DNA of 64,000 nt from positions 7,902,501 to 7,966,500 of the forward strand of contig NC_080559.1 in the NCBI RefSeq assembly GCF_030253575.1. Direction: 5' to 3'. The position numbers were made by a program, and so were the translations under genes. Source of the DNA: Rhododendron vialii. Taxonomy: Eukaryota > Streptophyta > Magnoliopsida > Ericales > Ericaceae. Shown one piece after another: positions 35,336-46,164 of the stretch (its first letter is position 1; each line of letters starts with the position of its first letter). Below the pieces are notes generated by a model. The model saw only the letters and a program-made list of their open reading frames with translations, was not told the DNA's origin and made no database searches.

Positions 35336-36106
35336 TTAAGAAGGTTCTCCGGAAGCTCCTCTTCTTTCACCGGCTCTTACACTTCCAGCTGCGTGGTGCT
35401 CCGAGGGCATAATCCCAAAATCACTTAGTACCCAGCTAGGACCACAAGGAATGTCCTGCTGATAAAGAGCCATTGTTTCCATGAACCAGTTATCATTCAT
35501 CAACTCCTGGATCCATGTTGGGTTAATTGAACTACCCAAATATTCCTCCACTCCTATCGTTTCACAAGGAAGAGGAAGAGGAAGAGGAAGAGGAGGAGGA
35601 GGAGGAGCTGGCGGTGAGAGAGGAGGAGCCGCCAGCTGAAGCAGCCCTTCTTCCCTTTTCTCCAGCTCCTTGAGCTTATCAACTACCAACAAAGAGAGTT
35701 TATTTAGCCTCCCTATGTCTAGTTCTCTCAAATCACTACCTTCGAATATCTTGTTCATTTCCTCCTGAGCCTCTCGCTTGTCATTTTTTCTCTTTTCCCG
35801 GTCCCTTTTCTCGATTTCGCCGATGACCCTCTGCCTGAGGTAACCCTCATGTGTCAACATTTTCTGGCTTCTTTCCACCATTGACATGCTCATGAACTTC
35901 TCGAACATTCCCTTGACGACTTCGTAAGATGGGAAAAATGCCGGATTGACCTCTTCCGGACTGTAAACAACAGCACATGATTTCACGTCTGCTAATACCG
36001 AAAGCTCTTTGGTTTTCTTAAACAAGCCCGCCCTTCTTTTTTTGAGGGCAGCTTTTCTTGAAGAGTCGTTGGCTATCCATGTGAGTGTAATTTTGTTTCT
36101 TGTCAT
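35336..36106 (-). CDS. Type I (Mgamma, AGL80-like) MADS-box protein
   Basis: A 256-residue intronless gene, as usual for type I MADS genes. The MADS domain is at residues 1-60: MTRNKITLTWIANDSSRKAA, then KKRRAGLFKKTKELSVLADV and CAVVYSP. The order NDSSRK..KKR..GLFKK is that of the Mgamma/AGL80 group. Residues 70-155 are charged and probably coiled (EKRDREKRKNDKREAQEEMN). A Pro/Leu stretch follows (from a GGAAGAGGAAGAGG repeat), then a C-terminal region with WIQELM. Family members are DNA-binding transcription factors often expressed in the central cell and endosperm; such a role here is inference. A TATA box lies close to the start. The frame is clean, whereas its duplicate at 46.5-47.2 kb is broken. 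Confidence 0.92.
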   Translation of the reverse strand: MTRNKITLTWIANDSSRKAALKKRRAGLFKKTKELSVLADVKSCAVVYSPEEVNPAFFPSYEVVKGMFEKFMSMSMVERSQKMLTHEGYLRQRVIGEIEKRDREKRKNDKREAQEEMNKIFEGSDLRELDIGRLNKLSLLVVDKLKELEKREEGLLQLAAPPLSPPAPPPPPLPLPLPLPCETIGVEEYLGSSINPTWIQELMNDNWFMETMALYQQDIPCGPSWVLSDFGIMPSEHHAAGSVRAGERRGASGEPS

Positions 36107-36140
36107 TCTGGTGCTTTGAAATACCCATTACACTTGCCAG

Positions 36141-36148
36141 TATTTATA
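36141..36148 (-). promoter_or_regulatory. TATA box of the MADS-box gene
   Basis: The minus strand reads CTATAAATACTGG about 35 bp before the ATG at 36106. This spacing would give a very short 5' leader. The same TATAAATA is kept at 47265-47272 in the pseudogene duplicate. Confidence 0.65.
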
Positions 36149-36204
36149 GCGTAGAATTGTTGTGCAAAGTTTTGTGACCTTAATTGTTGTCCTTCCATTT
36201 CAAA

Positions 36205-36822
36205 CAGAGGCGGAGCCGGGATTTAAATTTGTGAGGCACTGTGAGGCTCCGTTCTGGAACGTAAAAAAAGCCCTTATTTTTTAAGAAGGCAATTTCAAGC
36301 TAAAAAATTATGAATTTATTGAAATCTAAAAATATGCAATATGGATCTTATTTGAAAGATCTCATCGAGATCTTTTATACAATGCAAAAAAATTAAAAAA
36401 ATATTTTTCATTTACTTTATTTTTGAGTTTAAAAATGTGAAATAAGCTGCTTATTTTTTAAGAAGGTTTCTGGAACGGAGCCGAGTCCGCTTTTATTGTT
36501 GCCCGTTGTTTGCAATAGTGTGAATTAGAGGTTAAGGTTATGTGTATTCCTATAATTAAATTTTGTCGTGATTTTTTTTTTACTAAAAAAAAAGAAGTTA
36601 GAACCAACTCTCTCGTAGTGTTCAAATGAAAGCCATTGAGATATTATCGTTATGATTCAAACCGTTCATTTAAAAAAAAAAAAATCTATACATCATTTGT
36701 ATAGAGTGTGAATTTGTTTGAATATCAAGATGCCTAAATGTATATAATCTTAATAAATAAAAAATTTGGCTTGAAACTCAGAGTGGGGGTGACACTTGCC
36801 CCACTAGGTAGCTCCGCTCCTA
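36205..36822. mobile_element. hAT-like element with nested MITE (copy A)
   Basis: Ends CAGAGGCGGAGCC and, reverse-complemented, TAGGAGCGGAGCTACC. Flanks ATTTCAAA (36197-36204) and ATTTTAAA (36823-36830) match at 7 of 8. The paralogous element at 47329-47727 has the same position and an exact ATTTTAAA duplication, so it inserted before the segment was duplicated. A 238-bp MITE sits inside this copy only. Confidence 0.85.
36245..36482 (+). mobile_element. 238-bp MITE, GGCTCCGTTC family (copy 1), nested
   Basis: Ends GGCTCCGTTCTGGAACG and, reverse-complemented, GGCTCCGTTCCAGAAAC. The interior has TTATTTTTTAAGAAGGC at both ends in inverted order. The duplicate segment at about 47365 lacks it (GCACTATGAATCCGC), giving a natural empty site. 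Related copies are at 38873-39106 and 48629-48870. Confidence 0.9.
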
Positions 36823-37254
36823 ATTTTAAACCAAAACAACCACCATTATGACTCAATAATTTCAAATTATGCCACTAGTTTTATTATTCTGGTAAGTTTA
36901 GTGCATACAAGTTGGTTGTAAATCATTTTCCTGCATGAAATTGATTGACCTTCATGTATTAAACAGGGCAAAACTGGACATATGGAAATAATTAAGCAGG
37001 GTTCGTGGTCTGCATCGGTCAAGAGGTCTCTTAAAGATTATGAAAATGTTGTTGCCTAAATAAGAGATTTTAGTAATGTGGGTAAATTTGGTGGGAGAAT
37101 CATTTGTGTTTTTTGGTAAGTACGAAGTCATATTTGTCGCAATGCTAGAATTCAAACCAAATAAATGATTGACCAAATTAAATCCACTTCAGTGTCAAAA
37201 CCTGTTCGTCGTGGAGAGGGAGAGGGAAACGAATTTAATGTGTCCTAAGAAAAG

Positions 37255-37375
37255 TTTTTTTTTTTGGTTCAATAGATAGGAGGGGATAAGTGCTACAATT
37301 TGCAACGATAAGACTCGAACTCAGACATTTTACTTAGTAAGGGAGTGTCACAACCACTAGGCCAATTTCTTGGTC
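37255..37375 (-). mobile_element. tRNA-derived SINE, full length with target duplication
   Basis: On the minus strand it starts GGACCAAGAAATTGGCC and has a Pol III A box (TGGCCTAGTGG, 37354-37364) and B box (GAGTTCGAGTCTT, 37310-37322), then a short body and a poly(A) (T run from 37255). CCTAAGAAAAG flanks both sides (37244-37254 and 37376-37386). The duplicated segment at about 48138-48150 has a single TAAGAAAAG and no SINE, so insertion followed duplication. Confidence 0.92.
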
Positions 37376-37534
37376 CCTAAGAAAAGGTTCATCAAGTCCG
37401 TACGAGGCATTTGCATTGGCTAGAGGCTCTCTGCAAGGAGATGATGGAACTGGGCCTCCGGAATCAATTGAGGTGAGCATGAGCTAGCCACACACCTTAG
37501 TTATAAAAAAAGGTTCATCGAGCTATATATATAT

Positions 37535-38060
37535 ATATTTGGGTCAAAGGATAGGATACTTCATTGATAATTACAAAGAGAATACAGAGAATGAGCAGCC
37601 ATCCCAAGAGAAGGGATATAATAAACACAAAAGAGGCCCAAACACCACGCAGAACATCTAGGACCTCACACAACCAAATGCGCAAAACAGATGAAGCATA
37701 TCTCCAATCAGTGCAACACCAGACAAATGACCAACAAAATACCCCACGTAGGTGTGAGGAAAGCCCCCACAACGAGGAAGAAAATACGGAGAAATGGAAA
37801 TATCAACAAAACAAAAACCTAAACCCCTAAATTCAACCGCCCAAAAAATGCCGGTCAAGATGATGGCCCGGAACCTCAATCACCAACAGCCACACCCTAC
37901 TGTACAATGACACCAATTGCTACCTCTGTTCCAAGAAACTACGACCTTATCAAGGCGCGAACCTATGCGACACCCAGAGCGACGAGGAAGGGTGCCGGCC
38001 TGATAACTACGATGGAGCTGCAGGAAGATCGGAAAGAAAAACACCCGATGAGGAAATCAT
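37535..38060 (-). mobile_element. LINE 3' end, copy 1
   Basis: The minus strand matches the + strand at 46165-46445 (CCTACGTGG, TTTGTTGG, GGTGTTGCA.TGATTGGAGATATGC, CTTTGT.TT..TTATTATCAATGAAGTATC) and extends about 200 bp further upstream. The shared end with an imperfect A-rich tail marks a family of 5'-truncated non-LTR elements. No complete reading frame remains. Confidence 0.65.
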
Positions 38061-38629
38061 AATTCAGACTATTGCTAAATTCAGTCCTTTTATGCGTGCA
38101 TTTTATGTTGTCACCTTTATACATTAGTGGAATGTTGGGAAGTTAGATAGTTAGTATGTTAGTTCACAAAGGATCAAATGCTATTCATAACCCTAGACAC
38201 ACAGATCACACTCCAGTGCGGCTCGAACTCATGTCTCCACTGAAAAAGCAAATGAGAATATCGGCTTGACAAACTTAACTTCTCCTTTTTATGGGTATAC
38301 ATTGATGAACATCAGTTGTAGTGCCTATGCCACGGTTCTGTTACTTGTCAGAGTTATCATGATAGATTTTTCTTTTGATGAAATGAATTAAGGAAAAGAA
38401 AGAGTAACAGGTTACTGTCCAAGTATACTTTTTCCCATTTTAATTTGATTGATATGTACTACGTCCCGTCACATTCTCTTTGTCAAGGTATTCGTGAACC
38501 TTGCACCGGTGTATTTTGGGTCGTTAAATTGTGTGAGAATTTTTTTTATTTTAAAAATACTACGTGGTCTAATGACCAAAAATGTATTGATAAAGAAGCA
38601 CAAAATGTATGGATTTGATTGGTTTGGGC
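38061..38629. other. Intergenic, nothing recognised
   Basis: AT-rich sequence between the LINE end and arm B of the inverted duplication. No gene or clear repeat was seen. Confidence 0.5.
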
Positions 38630-38872
38630 AGAACACGAGCTAAGGTTTTTTAATTTTTGAAACCACGTCTTGACCATTAGTTCACGGTTACAATCTAAAA
38701 CGTAAAGATTGATTTGGTTTGAACCGATTTCACGTTTCACTTGATTTATTGAGCAGCCCTAAAAGTTACCGGTTTCTACTAATTAACTTGTAAAAGTACA
38801 TGGGGTTGAAGTATAATTAACCCCATATTGAGGAATATATATACAAGTATAAATAACCTGCGGGGATCCTTA

Positions 38873-39106
38873 AGCCCCGTTTCAGAACTTAAAAAAAGTC
38901 TTTATTTTTTAAGAATGCAATTTCAAGTTCAAAAATTATGAATTTATTGAAATATAAAAATATGCATTATGAATCTTATTTGAAACATCGATATCTTTTA
39001 TACGATGCAAAAAAAATTAAAAATATATATTTTATTTACATTATTTTTTAGTTTGAAAATGTAAAATAAACTGCTTATTTTTTAAAAAAATTTCTAGAAC
39101 GTGGCC
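38873..39106 (+). mobile_element. 234-bp MITE, GGCTCCGTTC family (copy 2)
   Basis: Ends AGCCCCGTTTCAGAAC and, reverse-complemented, GGCCACGTTCTAGAAA. TTA stands on both sides (38870-38872 and 39107-39109), the 3-bp target of PIF/Harbinger (Tourist) elements. The interior is the same as copies at 36245 and 48629. Confidence 0.82.
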
Positions 39107-39191
39107 TTAGTGGAGTAGAAAACTATATATATAATCCCAGCCTAGGTTTTTCTTAGGTGCGGCTGTTTAACAGGGGAAAAGCTCCGCGAGA

Positions 39192-39483
39192 ATGACGCAA
39201 GAGAAGAAGAGGAGGACGACGACGACATCTGAGGCCATATTGTCGGGGATGCAAGAAGGGTGCGACGAAGATTTCAAAAGCTGTTCAGAACTTATTGTGA
39301 AAATCGGTCAATCATTGGATCACTGCTTGGATCAGCAGCTCCGTAGGGTCCTGTTTTACCTCGCAGCTTTCTTCTCATTGCTCTGCCGATTGTGGCGTCG
39401 GTGATCGTCTGGCGACTTACCTCCGTCGTCAAAGAGTCTCTTGACTTCCTGCACGACTCTACTCACTCCAGCTATTTGCTTCA
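39192..39483 (+). pseudogene. Damaged copy of exon 1 of the minus-strand gene
   Basis: The frame starts MTQEKKRRTTTTSEAILSG and contains DFKSCSELIVKIGQSLDH, matching DFKRCSELIRKIG-stop-SVDH of the copy at 32695-33029. After LDQQL a small deletion shifts the frame, and the homologous hydrophobic segment continues in another frame (LIALPIVASVIVWRLTSVV) to the conserved LLQ before a GT donor. No downstream exons were found on this side. Confidence 0.6.
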
Positions 39484-39725
39484 GGTGATTAAATTCCCTA
39501 CCTTTTCACTCCGGCTGGCTTCTTTTAACTTTCCGCATGCCTCTCTTCTTATCCCGATTAACCACCGTCAGCCCCATTGGGTGAAAAATGATGAGAGAGA
39601 AGAAAGGGGAGAAAGTTGATGGATTAGATATAAAAAAAAAAAGGAAGGTTAGATTTAGAGAGAGAACTATAGTTTTTAGATGTAGAAGGCCACTAGGGAG
39701 GAAGAATTCCAAGGCATCAGTACAT

Positions 39726-41120
39726 AGATTGATGTCTCACCTTTTCTTTTTGGTTGATTGATTTAGTTTTTTTTAAGAAAGATAAAAGAGTAATTTCATT
39801 CATCAACTTACACAATTACTTACTAGGATTGATTTAGTTCGATTGTACAAAATTTCGTACGTGCAACCTCTAGTAGTAGAATTTACCCAAAAAAAAAAAA
39901 AAAAACCCTCTAGTGGTAGTAATGAATGGTGAAAATAAAAAAGTTACCAAACATCTCCTAAACATTTCATTTTGTGCAACTGCTGCTTCAGTTACCTTTC
40001 TTTCAAGGTAAAAGAATCCTCTAATTAACGTGTTTCGTAAGAATAAAATTGGTGTGAAAGAGGTATATATATATATATTGGACTATGCCATTTAATTATT
40101 CTGCTCAAATTATAAGTTTATATCATTAAGCGGCCGGTTAATTTTCCAACGTCATGTGAATGCGAATGTGACATTTAAGTTTTACCATTTTGATGGATAG
40201 TACTCTAGTCATTAGATTACGAGAAATTTGCATCTATCCTATCGGAACTGTTGTAAATGAGCATGTCCATCACCCTAAGTCCCAGTTATTAATATCATTG
40301 GGAATATCCGGTACAGTGTCAAATTATTCTTTGTTGATTCTTGATGAGAAAATTACTGCTACCTCCGTCCGCTTTTGTTTTTTTTTATCCATTACGGAAA
40401 TTTGTATCATTTTAAAATTATTTTATCTTCTAATTTATAATGTTTTTCATAAATTTGAAACATAGAGTAATAAAACTAGTTAAAATCTATCAAACAAAAT
40501 TCATATTGCGTATTTTTTGAAATTCAAATTGAAAGATATAAATAATTAAAAATGACACAAACTCCCAAAAAAGACTAACACGGACGAAGGAACCATTGAA
40601 AATTCTTAAGTAGAAAACCATTGAAAACTCCCCGATTTCTTTCAGTTCTGTCTTAAGTAGAAACCATTGAAAATTCTTTCAGAACTATTGCAAGAACACA
40701 TTTGTGACCTATGCGTGGATAAATATAGGTATATTGTGTGCACATATTATAAGGACTGGATCTTTGTATTAACAAAATTGCTAGAAGCAGACTAGAAGCG
40801 GTTTTCTTTTATATTGAATAGTATTTTAAGGACGCTTTCACCACCACCACCTCAGCTGCTCCTTCAGCCGCCACCGTGGTCGCCGCCACTCGGCCTTGCT
40901 GGAATCCGTTCGGACTGTTTAATGAGGTACCCTCGATTTAAACATAAATATTTAAAGCTTCCCATGATAAAATACTTATAATACGAGCTTTTACATAATG
41001 AACTCTATTTCTTACTATGTAGCCACTTGGCTTGGTCTCGCGAGTTCACCTGCTGGGACAGCCACGATTCGTCGGACCAGGATACACGCGTTCCGGGCTG
41101 GGATGTCTTCTTTAGGTGTT
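39726..41120. other. Intergenic; possible Stowaway-like relic
   Basis: At about 40358-40592, ends CTACCTCCGTCCG and (reverse-complemented) GTTCCTTCGTCCG suggest a decayed Stowaway-type element. Around 40845-41125 short open frames are relatively GC-rich (GCCGCCACCGTGGTCGCC; GGATACACGCGTTCCGGG) and could be a captured exon piece, but I recognise no family. Confidence 0.4.
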
Positions 41121-41474
41121 TTACAGGTATGTATTTTCTTGCAAACATTCCTCCAAGCTTTGATCTGTCAAAGCTTCCTCACTGAAACCTGCTCTGAAGT
41201 GCTGTACTGCTGCATTTTTTATCAAGTCTGGTTCTTCAAGGATTCTCCCCTCAGCTTTGATAGAGCATATTAAATTCTTCCTAAATCTGTTGTTGGCTAC
41301 AATTTGAAAGAACTTAGTATGTCCATCCCCTAACTTGAGCCAATTCACTCTGGATTTTTGCCTCCATATAAGCACTCCACCAGTTTGGCGTTTTTTGAAT
41401 GACATTATAAGTGATGCAAAAGATGACCAGGAACCTTGGACTGAATAACATGAATGACATGATAGTTTCGTCAT
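41121..41474 (-). mobile_element. LINE ORF2 fragment
   Basis: A 117-residue minus-strand frame includes WRQKSRVNWLKLGDGHTKFF and NRFRKNLICSIKAEG. This is the typical region between the endonuclease and reverse transcriptase domains of plant LINEs (consensus WRQKSR..WL..GD.NTKFFH). No endonuclease or reverse transcriptase core remains next to it. Confidence 0.88.
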
Positions 41475-42454
41475 CTACCTTCTGGACTTATTCCCTCTCC
41501 TACTGTATCTTCTGAGCAGAATTCAAGAACACCATGCGGTAAGTTTTCTTGGAAACATGCCCGTCTTATAATTTACATTTGTATGCATCTTCCTTGGTTA
41601 CCAGCCCGATCAGTGGTGTAAGAATATGCAACAATGGGAGCACTATAAAGAAAAATCCGGTGACAGCAAGGATGGATGTATATGAATTATAAGTATCTGT
41701 ATTTTGTATTAAATTAACAACGAGATCACTTATCGGCCTTCGTATATTTTCGGAAATTTGAAGTTGGTGTGCAAATTCTCTCAATTAATATCAGGTGGGC
41801 AAATACTTGTACAATAATTTATACTACAAATGCACATTATTTCTTTTTATAAAAATTTAGTCTAGGATTTACTATAGAGAACTTGTAACCCAGTTAATCT
41901 ACCTCTAATGTTTGTAACTCCTCTAATCCACTAATATAATTTAGTAAGGCTTTAAGTCCACTTCTTTTAAAAAAGAAATTATACTAAGACAACAATGCCC
42001 TCTTATATAAGCTGTCATATAGAAAAAAGCCCTAGACCACAAACAAATCTAGAGCACATCCTCCTCTATTTCTCTCTCTCTCTCGGCCTCATTTTCATCA
42101 TCTCGATCCACTTCGTCTTCGTCATCCTGATCGGTGGACCTTGGGCGTCAGGTGAAGGATTTATAGAAGTCAATTCATGGGTTCCAAGTAAAGGCCCTCC
42201 TCAGTGGATTTTGCTCGACCGAAAGCAATCCGCTAGCTTTGTGTATAATTGTGCTGTGATGGGTTGCTGAAGATTTTTGTTTTGGATGCACTCTCTCGTT
42301 GCACGATGCTCTTCAGCGTAGGATTATTGATAATGGGTAAGAAATCCCAACTCTTTTTGTTTCCCATTTTTGTTTCTTTTTTTTTTTGATTGGGGAAGGA
42401 TGGATAGAATACCAAATTTTTACTCGAGGTTCAAATACAACCGGCTTACAACTG
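41475..42454. other. Intergenic, no gene supported
   Basis: The frame at 41995-42270 has a hydrophobic stretch from a TCTCTC-rich sequence and no recognisable domain. Nothing else was identified. Confidence 0.45.
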
Positions 42455-42665
42455 TCGATGCAAGTCCGGCAAACCGACACCGTTTTGCAGAGTTCATAAT
42501 CGGAGGCGTTCCACGGCGTTAGCGATCAGTAGACGTGGCACAACAGAGTCTTGAAGTGCTTTGCGACGAGGAAGTTGGCTGAGTACACCTTGGCGTCACA
42601 GTCCCAGCACAAGCTCGCCTGATCTGAATCGCCGGGTTTTTGATCGGTTTCTTGATCTCTTTCAT
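42455..42665 (-). pseudogene. B-box zinc-finger (BBX) relic
   Basis: Minus-strand translation gives SDQASLCWDCDAKVYSANFL, then VAKHFKTLLCHVY, a stop, and SLTPWNAS. Plant B-box proteins have the pattern C..C....C.SD.A.LC.DCD..VH.AN.L..RH.R..LC. The first Cys pair is lost by a deletion or shift just upstream, the VH histidine is Tyr, the expected Cys after CHV is Tyr, and a TGA follows. These changes break the zinc ligands. The family contains transcription regulators of light and flowering responses. This is a non-functional fragment. Confidence 0.8.
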
Positions 42666-42859
42666 GCTCAAGGACGATCGAATGGTGAAGGGAGCAGTGC
42701 TTGGTTGGTTATGATGAGTGGCGCGTGTGGGGATGAATTTAGGGTTCTTGTGGAGTACGGAAAAGTGGAGGGGTGGAGGAGCGACGCATAACAATTGGGA
42801 GGGGTTTTCGACTTTTTTTTTCCAGTAGGTATACACATATAATATTATAGGTGATTGAG

Positions 42860-43460
42860 TTGGCATAAAACATATTCTAGATATCTATAGATAACTTTAT
42901 ATGTCTCAGATCTATCTTCGTTTTGGATAACGTACAGAGAACAGATTGTGGAATATATAAGATTATATGTGCATTTTTTCAACATGCAGAGAACATATTT
43001 GGCTATGATAAAAAGAGAGAGAGAGAGAGAATATATTTGGCATGGTACAAAGTTCAGTCTATTCAGATATACACATAATATTATATGTGCTTGTGTTAGC
43101 AAAAAATACGTTCCAGGTATCAATACATAATAACCTTATATATCTCACATCTATCTTCGTTTTTTATAACGTACAGAGGACAGATTGGGATATATAAGAT
43201 TATATGTGCACTTTTGTTGATGTAGTACCAAACATAAAACAAGAACGCAGATTGGAACAAATAACATTATGTGTTAAAAGGTGTGGCGGATTCAAGAAGG
43301 GAATGGCTCAAAACAAGTAAAAAAAAAAAAAATGCCACACATATAACATTATATGTTAAGGGATGACAGGTTCAAGAAGGGAATGGCTCAAAACAGGAAT
43401 AAAAAAAGATAATAGAAAATTTTGTTACACATATAACGTTATATGTTGGCGTGGTGGTGG
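42860..43460. repeat. Diverged local direct repeats
   Basis: CATCTATCTTCGTTTT..ATAACGTACAGAG occurs at about 42909 and 43149 (period about 242 bp). TTCAAGAAGGGAATGGCTC occurs at about 43291 and 43371 (period about 80 bp). Short TATAACATTATATG palindromes recur through the whole block. A GA microsatellite lies at 43014-43030. No coding content. Confidence 0.75.
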
Positions 43461-44592
43461 TGGTGGGTATGGTGGTGGCGGTTACGTGGTTGCAACAAGA
43501 TCGAAAAAATAGAAAAATACATTTTTTGTGTTAGCCAAATAAGGCCCTTGTTTCTTTTACATAAGGTAGTTTTGTCATTGAAATTATTAGTGGACTAGAG
43601 GAGTTAAGAACTTAGAAGTGGACTAGTGAGGTTAGAAACATGCTATAGTGTACTTCCAAAAAATCCTCCCTTCTTTTTATAGTCATTCACCCCCTCAATG
43701 AACGGCTACAATTATTTTTATCTAACAGCTCACATTCTTCTTTTAGAATCTTCCTAAAAAAATATATTTCCTTCTTCACATCTTTTGAATATTTCAAAAC
43801 CCTCCACACAAGTCTAGCATATAATAGAGTCTTTTACAATCATGTAGAGTATTTCAGAACAAAAATTTACAATAGTCCATTCTCATTTTTTATAAGTATT
43901 TTATCGAATAACATGGTCTTGCAACAAAAAGTTGGATAGTTTGATTAAGCACCTAGGAATGTCTAATTGAGATAATATATTTTTAAACACGATTAAAAGG
44001 TTAAAATGTAAAAAAATGGCTTTCACTATTGAAGTGGGATATCCTAGTATGGATTCTAAATAAAATAGATAATGTTCACCCTATTTTCAATTATTGACAA
44101 AATTCCTTAATATGCACGTAATTGTGTTAGCTAATTGGCTCAATTGTATAAATGCAATATTATTTAATTAAAGTAAAACTTAAACTACCAATGAAAAAAA
44201 AACACTAAAACTGAAAAAAAAAATTACAAGGGGAGCCCGTGCCCCTGGTGAGTTTCATGTTGTGTTTCATGTTTCAGTTGAGTTTTGTATGTTTCGGTGG
44301 AAAGGGTTTCAGTGTCACACTAGAGAATTTTTTTTTACTTCTGTTGTGTTTAATGTTTCAATTGAGTTTCGTATGTTTCAGTGGAAAAGTTAGGGTTTCA
44401 GTGTCACACTAGAGAAAATCTTTTTCACGGCTCCGCCGCAAATAGTTGTTTACGGTGCTAATTGCGGCCGTCCAAAAGTATTCTGAACGATTGCGATTGG
44501 TTGCTATTGTGAAGAACCTATTCACGAATAAGTTTTTCTCGTCACACTAATATTTTGTATCAGTCTGACAGAACCGTTTAGGAAAATTCCTA
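43461..44592. other. Intergenic; GTTTCA-rich repeat
   Basis: No gene was seen. Near 44260-44415, two tandem copies of a segment with TTTCAGTTGAGTTT..TATGTTTC.GTGGAAA and TTTCAGTGTCACACTAGAGAA occur about 90 bp apart. Confidence 0.5.
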
Positions 44593-44863
44593 CTCTCTCC
44601 GTCCATTTTTAAATGTTCCGCTTCGTAACTTCAACTTATTAAAAAGACATCATCATTATACCTTTCTCATCAACTTTTTTCTCCACTTTTCCTACTTACC
44701 CATCATCATTACACTTTTCCTCACTAACATTTCAAAATGAAATATACTTTTAGGGACAAAATAGACAATGCACCAACTTTTACCCACTAACTTTACAAAA
44801 TGGACACTTATTAAGGGACAACACAAAATAAAATACGAGACTCTAAATAAGAGACGGAGGGAG
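44593..44863. mobile_element. Stowaway MITE, 271 bp
   Basis: Ends CTCTCTCCGTCCATTTTTAA and, reverse-complemented, CTCCCTCCGTCTC; TA on both sides. These are the ends and target of Stowaway (Tc1/mariner-type) MITEs. The interior (CTTCGTAAC, CAACTTATTAAAAA) matches the copy at 45643-45912. Confidence 0.88.
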
Positions 44864-45528
44864 TAATATTTTGAGACCTTCATTCTACCAAAATACTATC
44901 ATCTTATTCTGTATATAAGCATCCAACTGTTTGCTCCACCACATTGTGTGATTAAATTTGAATTCCATTAATGGCCCCAACCAAAGCTCGTCTCCACATC
45001 ATTCCTTGTCCACTTGGGATTTTTTTTTAATAGACTTATTCACCGAACCACCTAAACAGATTGTTCATAGAACCGCACTATTTCGATTGTTCATTTCGGC
45101 TTTGGACGGTTTGGATTTAAATGAAACTTTTCTAGGAAAGAGTTAAACTCTTCCACGAAAAAGTTCCGTCCAAAACACTCTTGGACGGTCGCAATTCACC
45201 TCCGTAAACAACTGTTCAAGACATTGGATTATATTCTCATGATTTGCATCCAAAGGTCAATTCCATGACACAAAAACACATTCAAAGGTCAATTACAAAT
45301 TAAGAATTGGATTATGAAATAGCTAAACATAATTTTGTCCAATCACACCGTTCTCTTCTCCCTTGAATCCTCGCCTCGCAAACACAGCGCCCCTTACGTA
45401 CTATTGCATGCCCCATATGTTTTTGCGAAACATAATAATAGAAGCGTGACCTTGACCCATAAAAACTCCAATGAAACAAAACCCTAATATCCTCAACCTA
45501 TGCGTTGGTCAAGATCGCGGCCCAGAAC

Positions 45529-46124
45529 CAGGGCCAGCCCAAGAATTTTTAGTGTCCAAAGCCAATAAAAAAAAGTGTGCCCCTTAAAGAGTTTATACTT
45601 AACAATTTTTATAGCAACAATCACGAAAAAGCCAAACTAATACTCCCTCCGTCCTTTTTAAGTGTCCTGCTTCGTAACTCCAACTTATTAAAAATACATC
45701 ATCATTATACCTTTCACATCAACTTTTTCCTCCATTTTTCCTACTTACCCATTATCATTACACTTTTACTCACTTACTTTTCAAAATAGAATATACTTTT
45801 AGGGACAAAATAGACAATGCATCAATTTTTACCCACTAACTTTACAAAATTGACACTTATTTAGGGACAGCCCAAAATGAAATACTGGACACAAAATAAG
45901 GGACGGAAGGAGTATAAAGTTCTACTAATCATTACATTCGAACACAATTCGTGTGGGTCACAACCGGTTTTAACTTAGAATGGACTCTTTTTTTCTTCTA
46001 TCGGGCCAAAAAAAACTTCTACTCAAGCCCAAATAGAAAAATTAGTAGAGTGCCCCTAAAATTTGACATTTTTTTGATGCCCAAGGCCCAGACCTCTTGG
46101 GCTTTAGGGTTGGGCCGGCCCTTG
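45529..46124. mobile_element. hAT-like element hosting a Stowaway MITE
   Basis: Ends CAGGGCCAGCCCAAGA and, reverse-complemented, CAAGGGCCGGCCCAAC. Flanks CCCAGAAC (45521-45528) and CCCGGAAC (46125-46132) match at 7 of 8. Inside, after subtraction of the 270-bp Stowaway insertion, the element is about 326 bp and non-coding. Confidence 0.87.
45643..45912. mobile_element. Stowaway MITE, 270 bp, nested
   Basis: Ends CTCCCTCCGTCC and, reverse-complemented, CTCCTTCCGTCC, with TA on both sides (45641-45642, 45913-45914). It is close in sequence to 44593-44863, about 1 kb away in the same orientation, and lies inside the hAT-like element. Confidence 0.93.
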
Positions 46125-46164
46125 CCCGGAACCTCAATCCTCAACCTATTTTAGAGGTGCAAGT

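Larger units (their letters stand above)
35336..37515. repeat. Direct duplication, copy A (MADS segment)
   Basis: This segment matches 46480-48300 in the same orientation: the MADS coding region, promoter, a hAT-like element, the AAACAGGGC..ACTGGACATA region, TCAGTGTNAAAACCTGTT, and a terminal GGAATCAATTGAGGTG..TTATAA block that resembles the 3' end of a tRNA-derived SINE. Copy A has two insertions missing from copy B: a MITE (36245-36482) and a SINE (37255-37375). Confidence 0.9.
38630..39725. repeat. Inverted duplication, arm B
   Basis: Reverse complement of arm A (32440-33680), with about 5 kb between the arms. It contains a copy of exon 1 of the unrecognised gene at 39192-39483 and a GGCTCCGTTC-family MITE (38873-39106) that arm A lacks. 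It lacks the 324-bp MITE present in arm A. Confidence 0.8.

Noticed and set aside
40998..41273. Possible exon with HLAWSREFTCWD-like translation before a GTATGT donor
   Set aside because: Relatively GC-rich and suggestive, but I could not assign a family or find adjoining exons; it runs into a LINE fragment.
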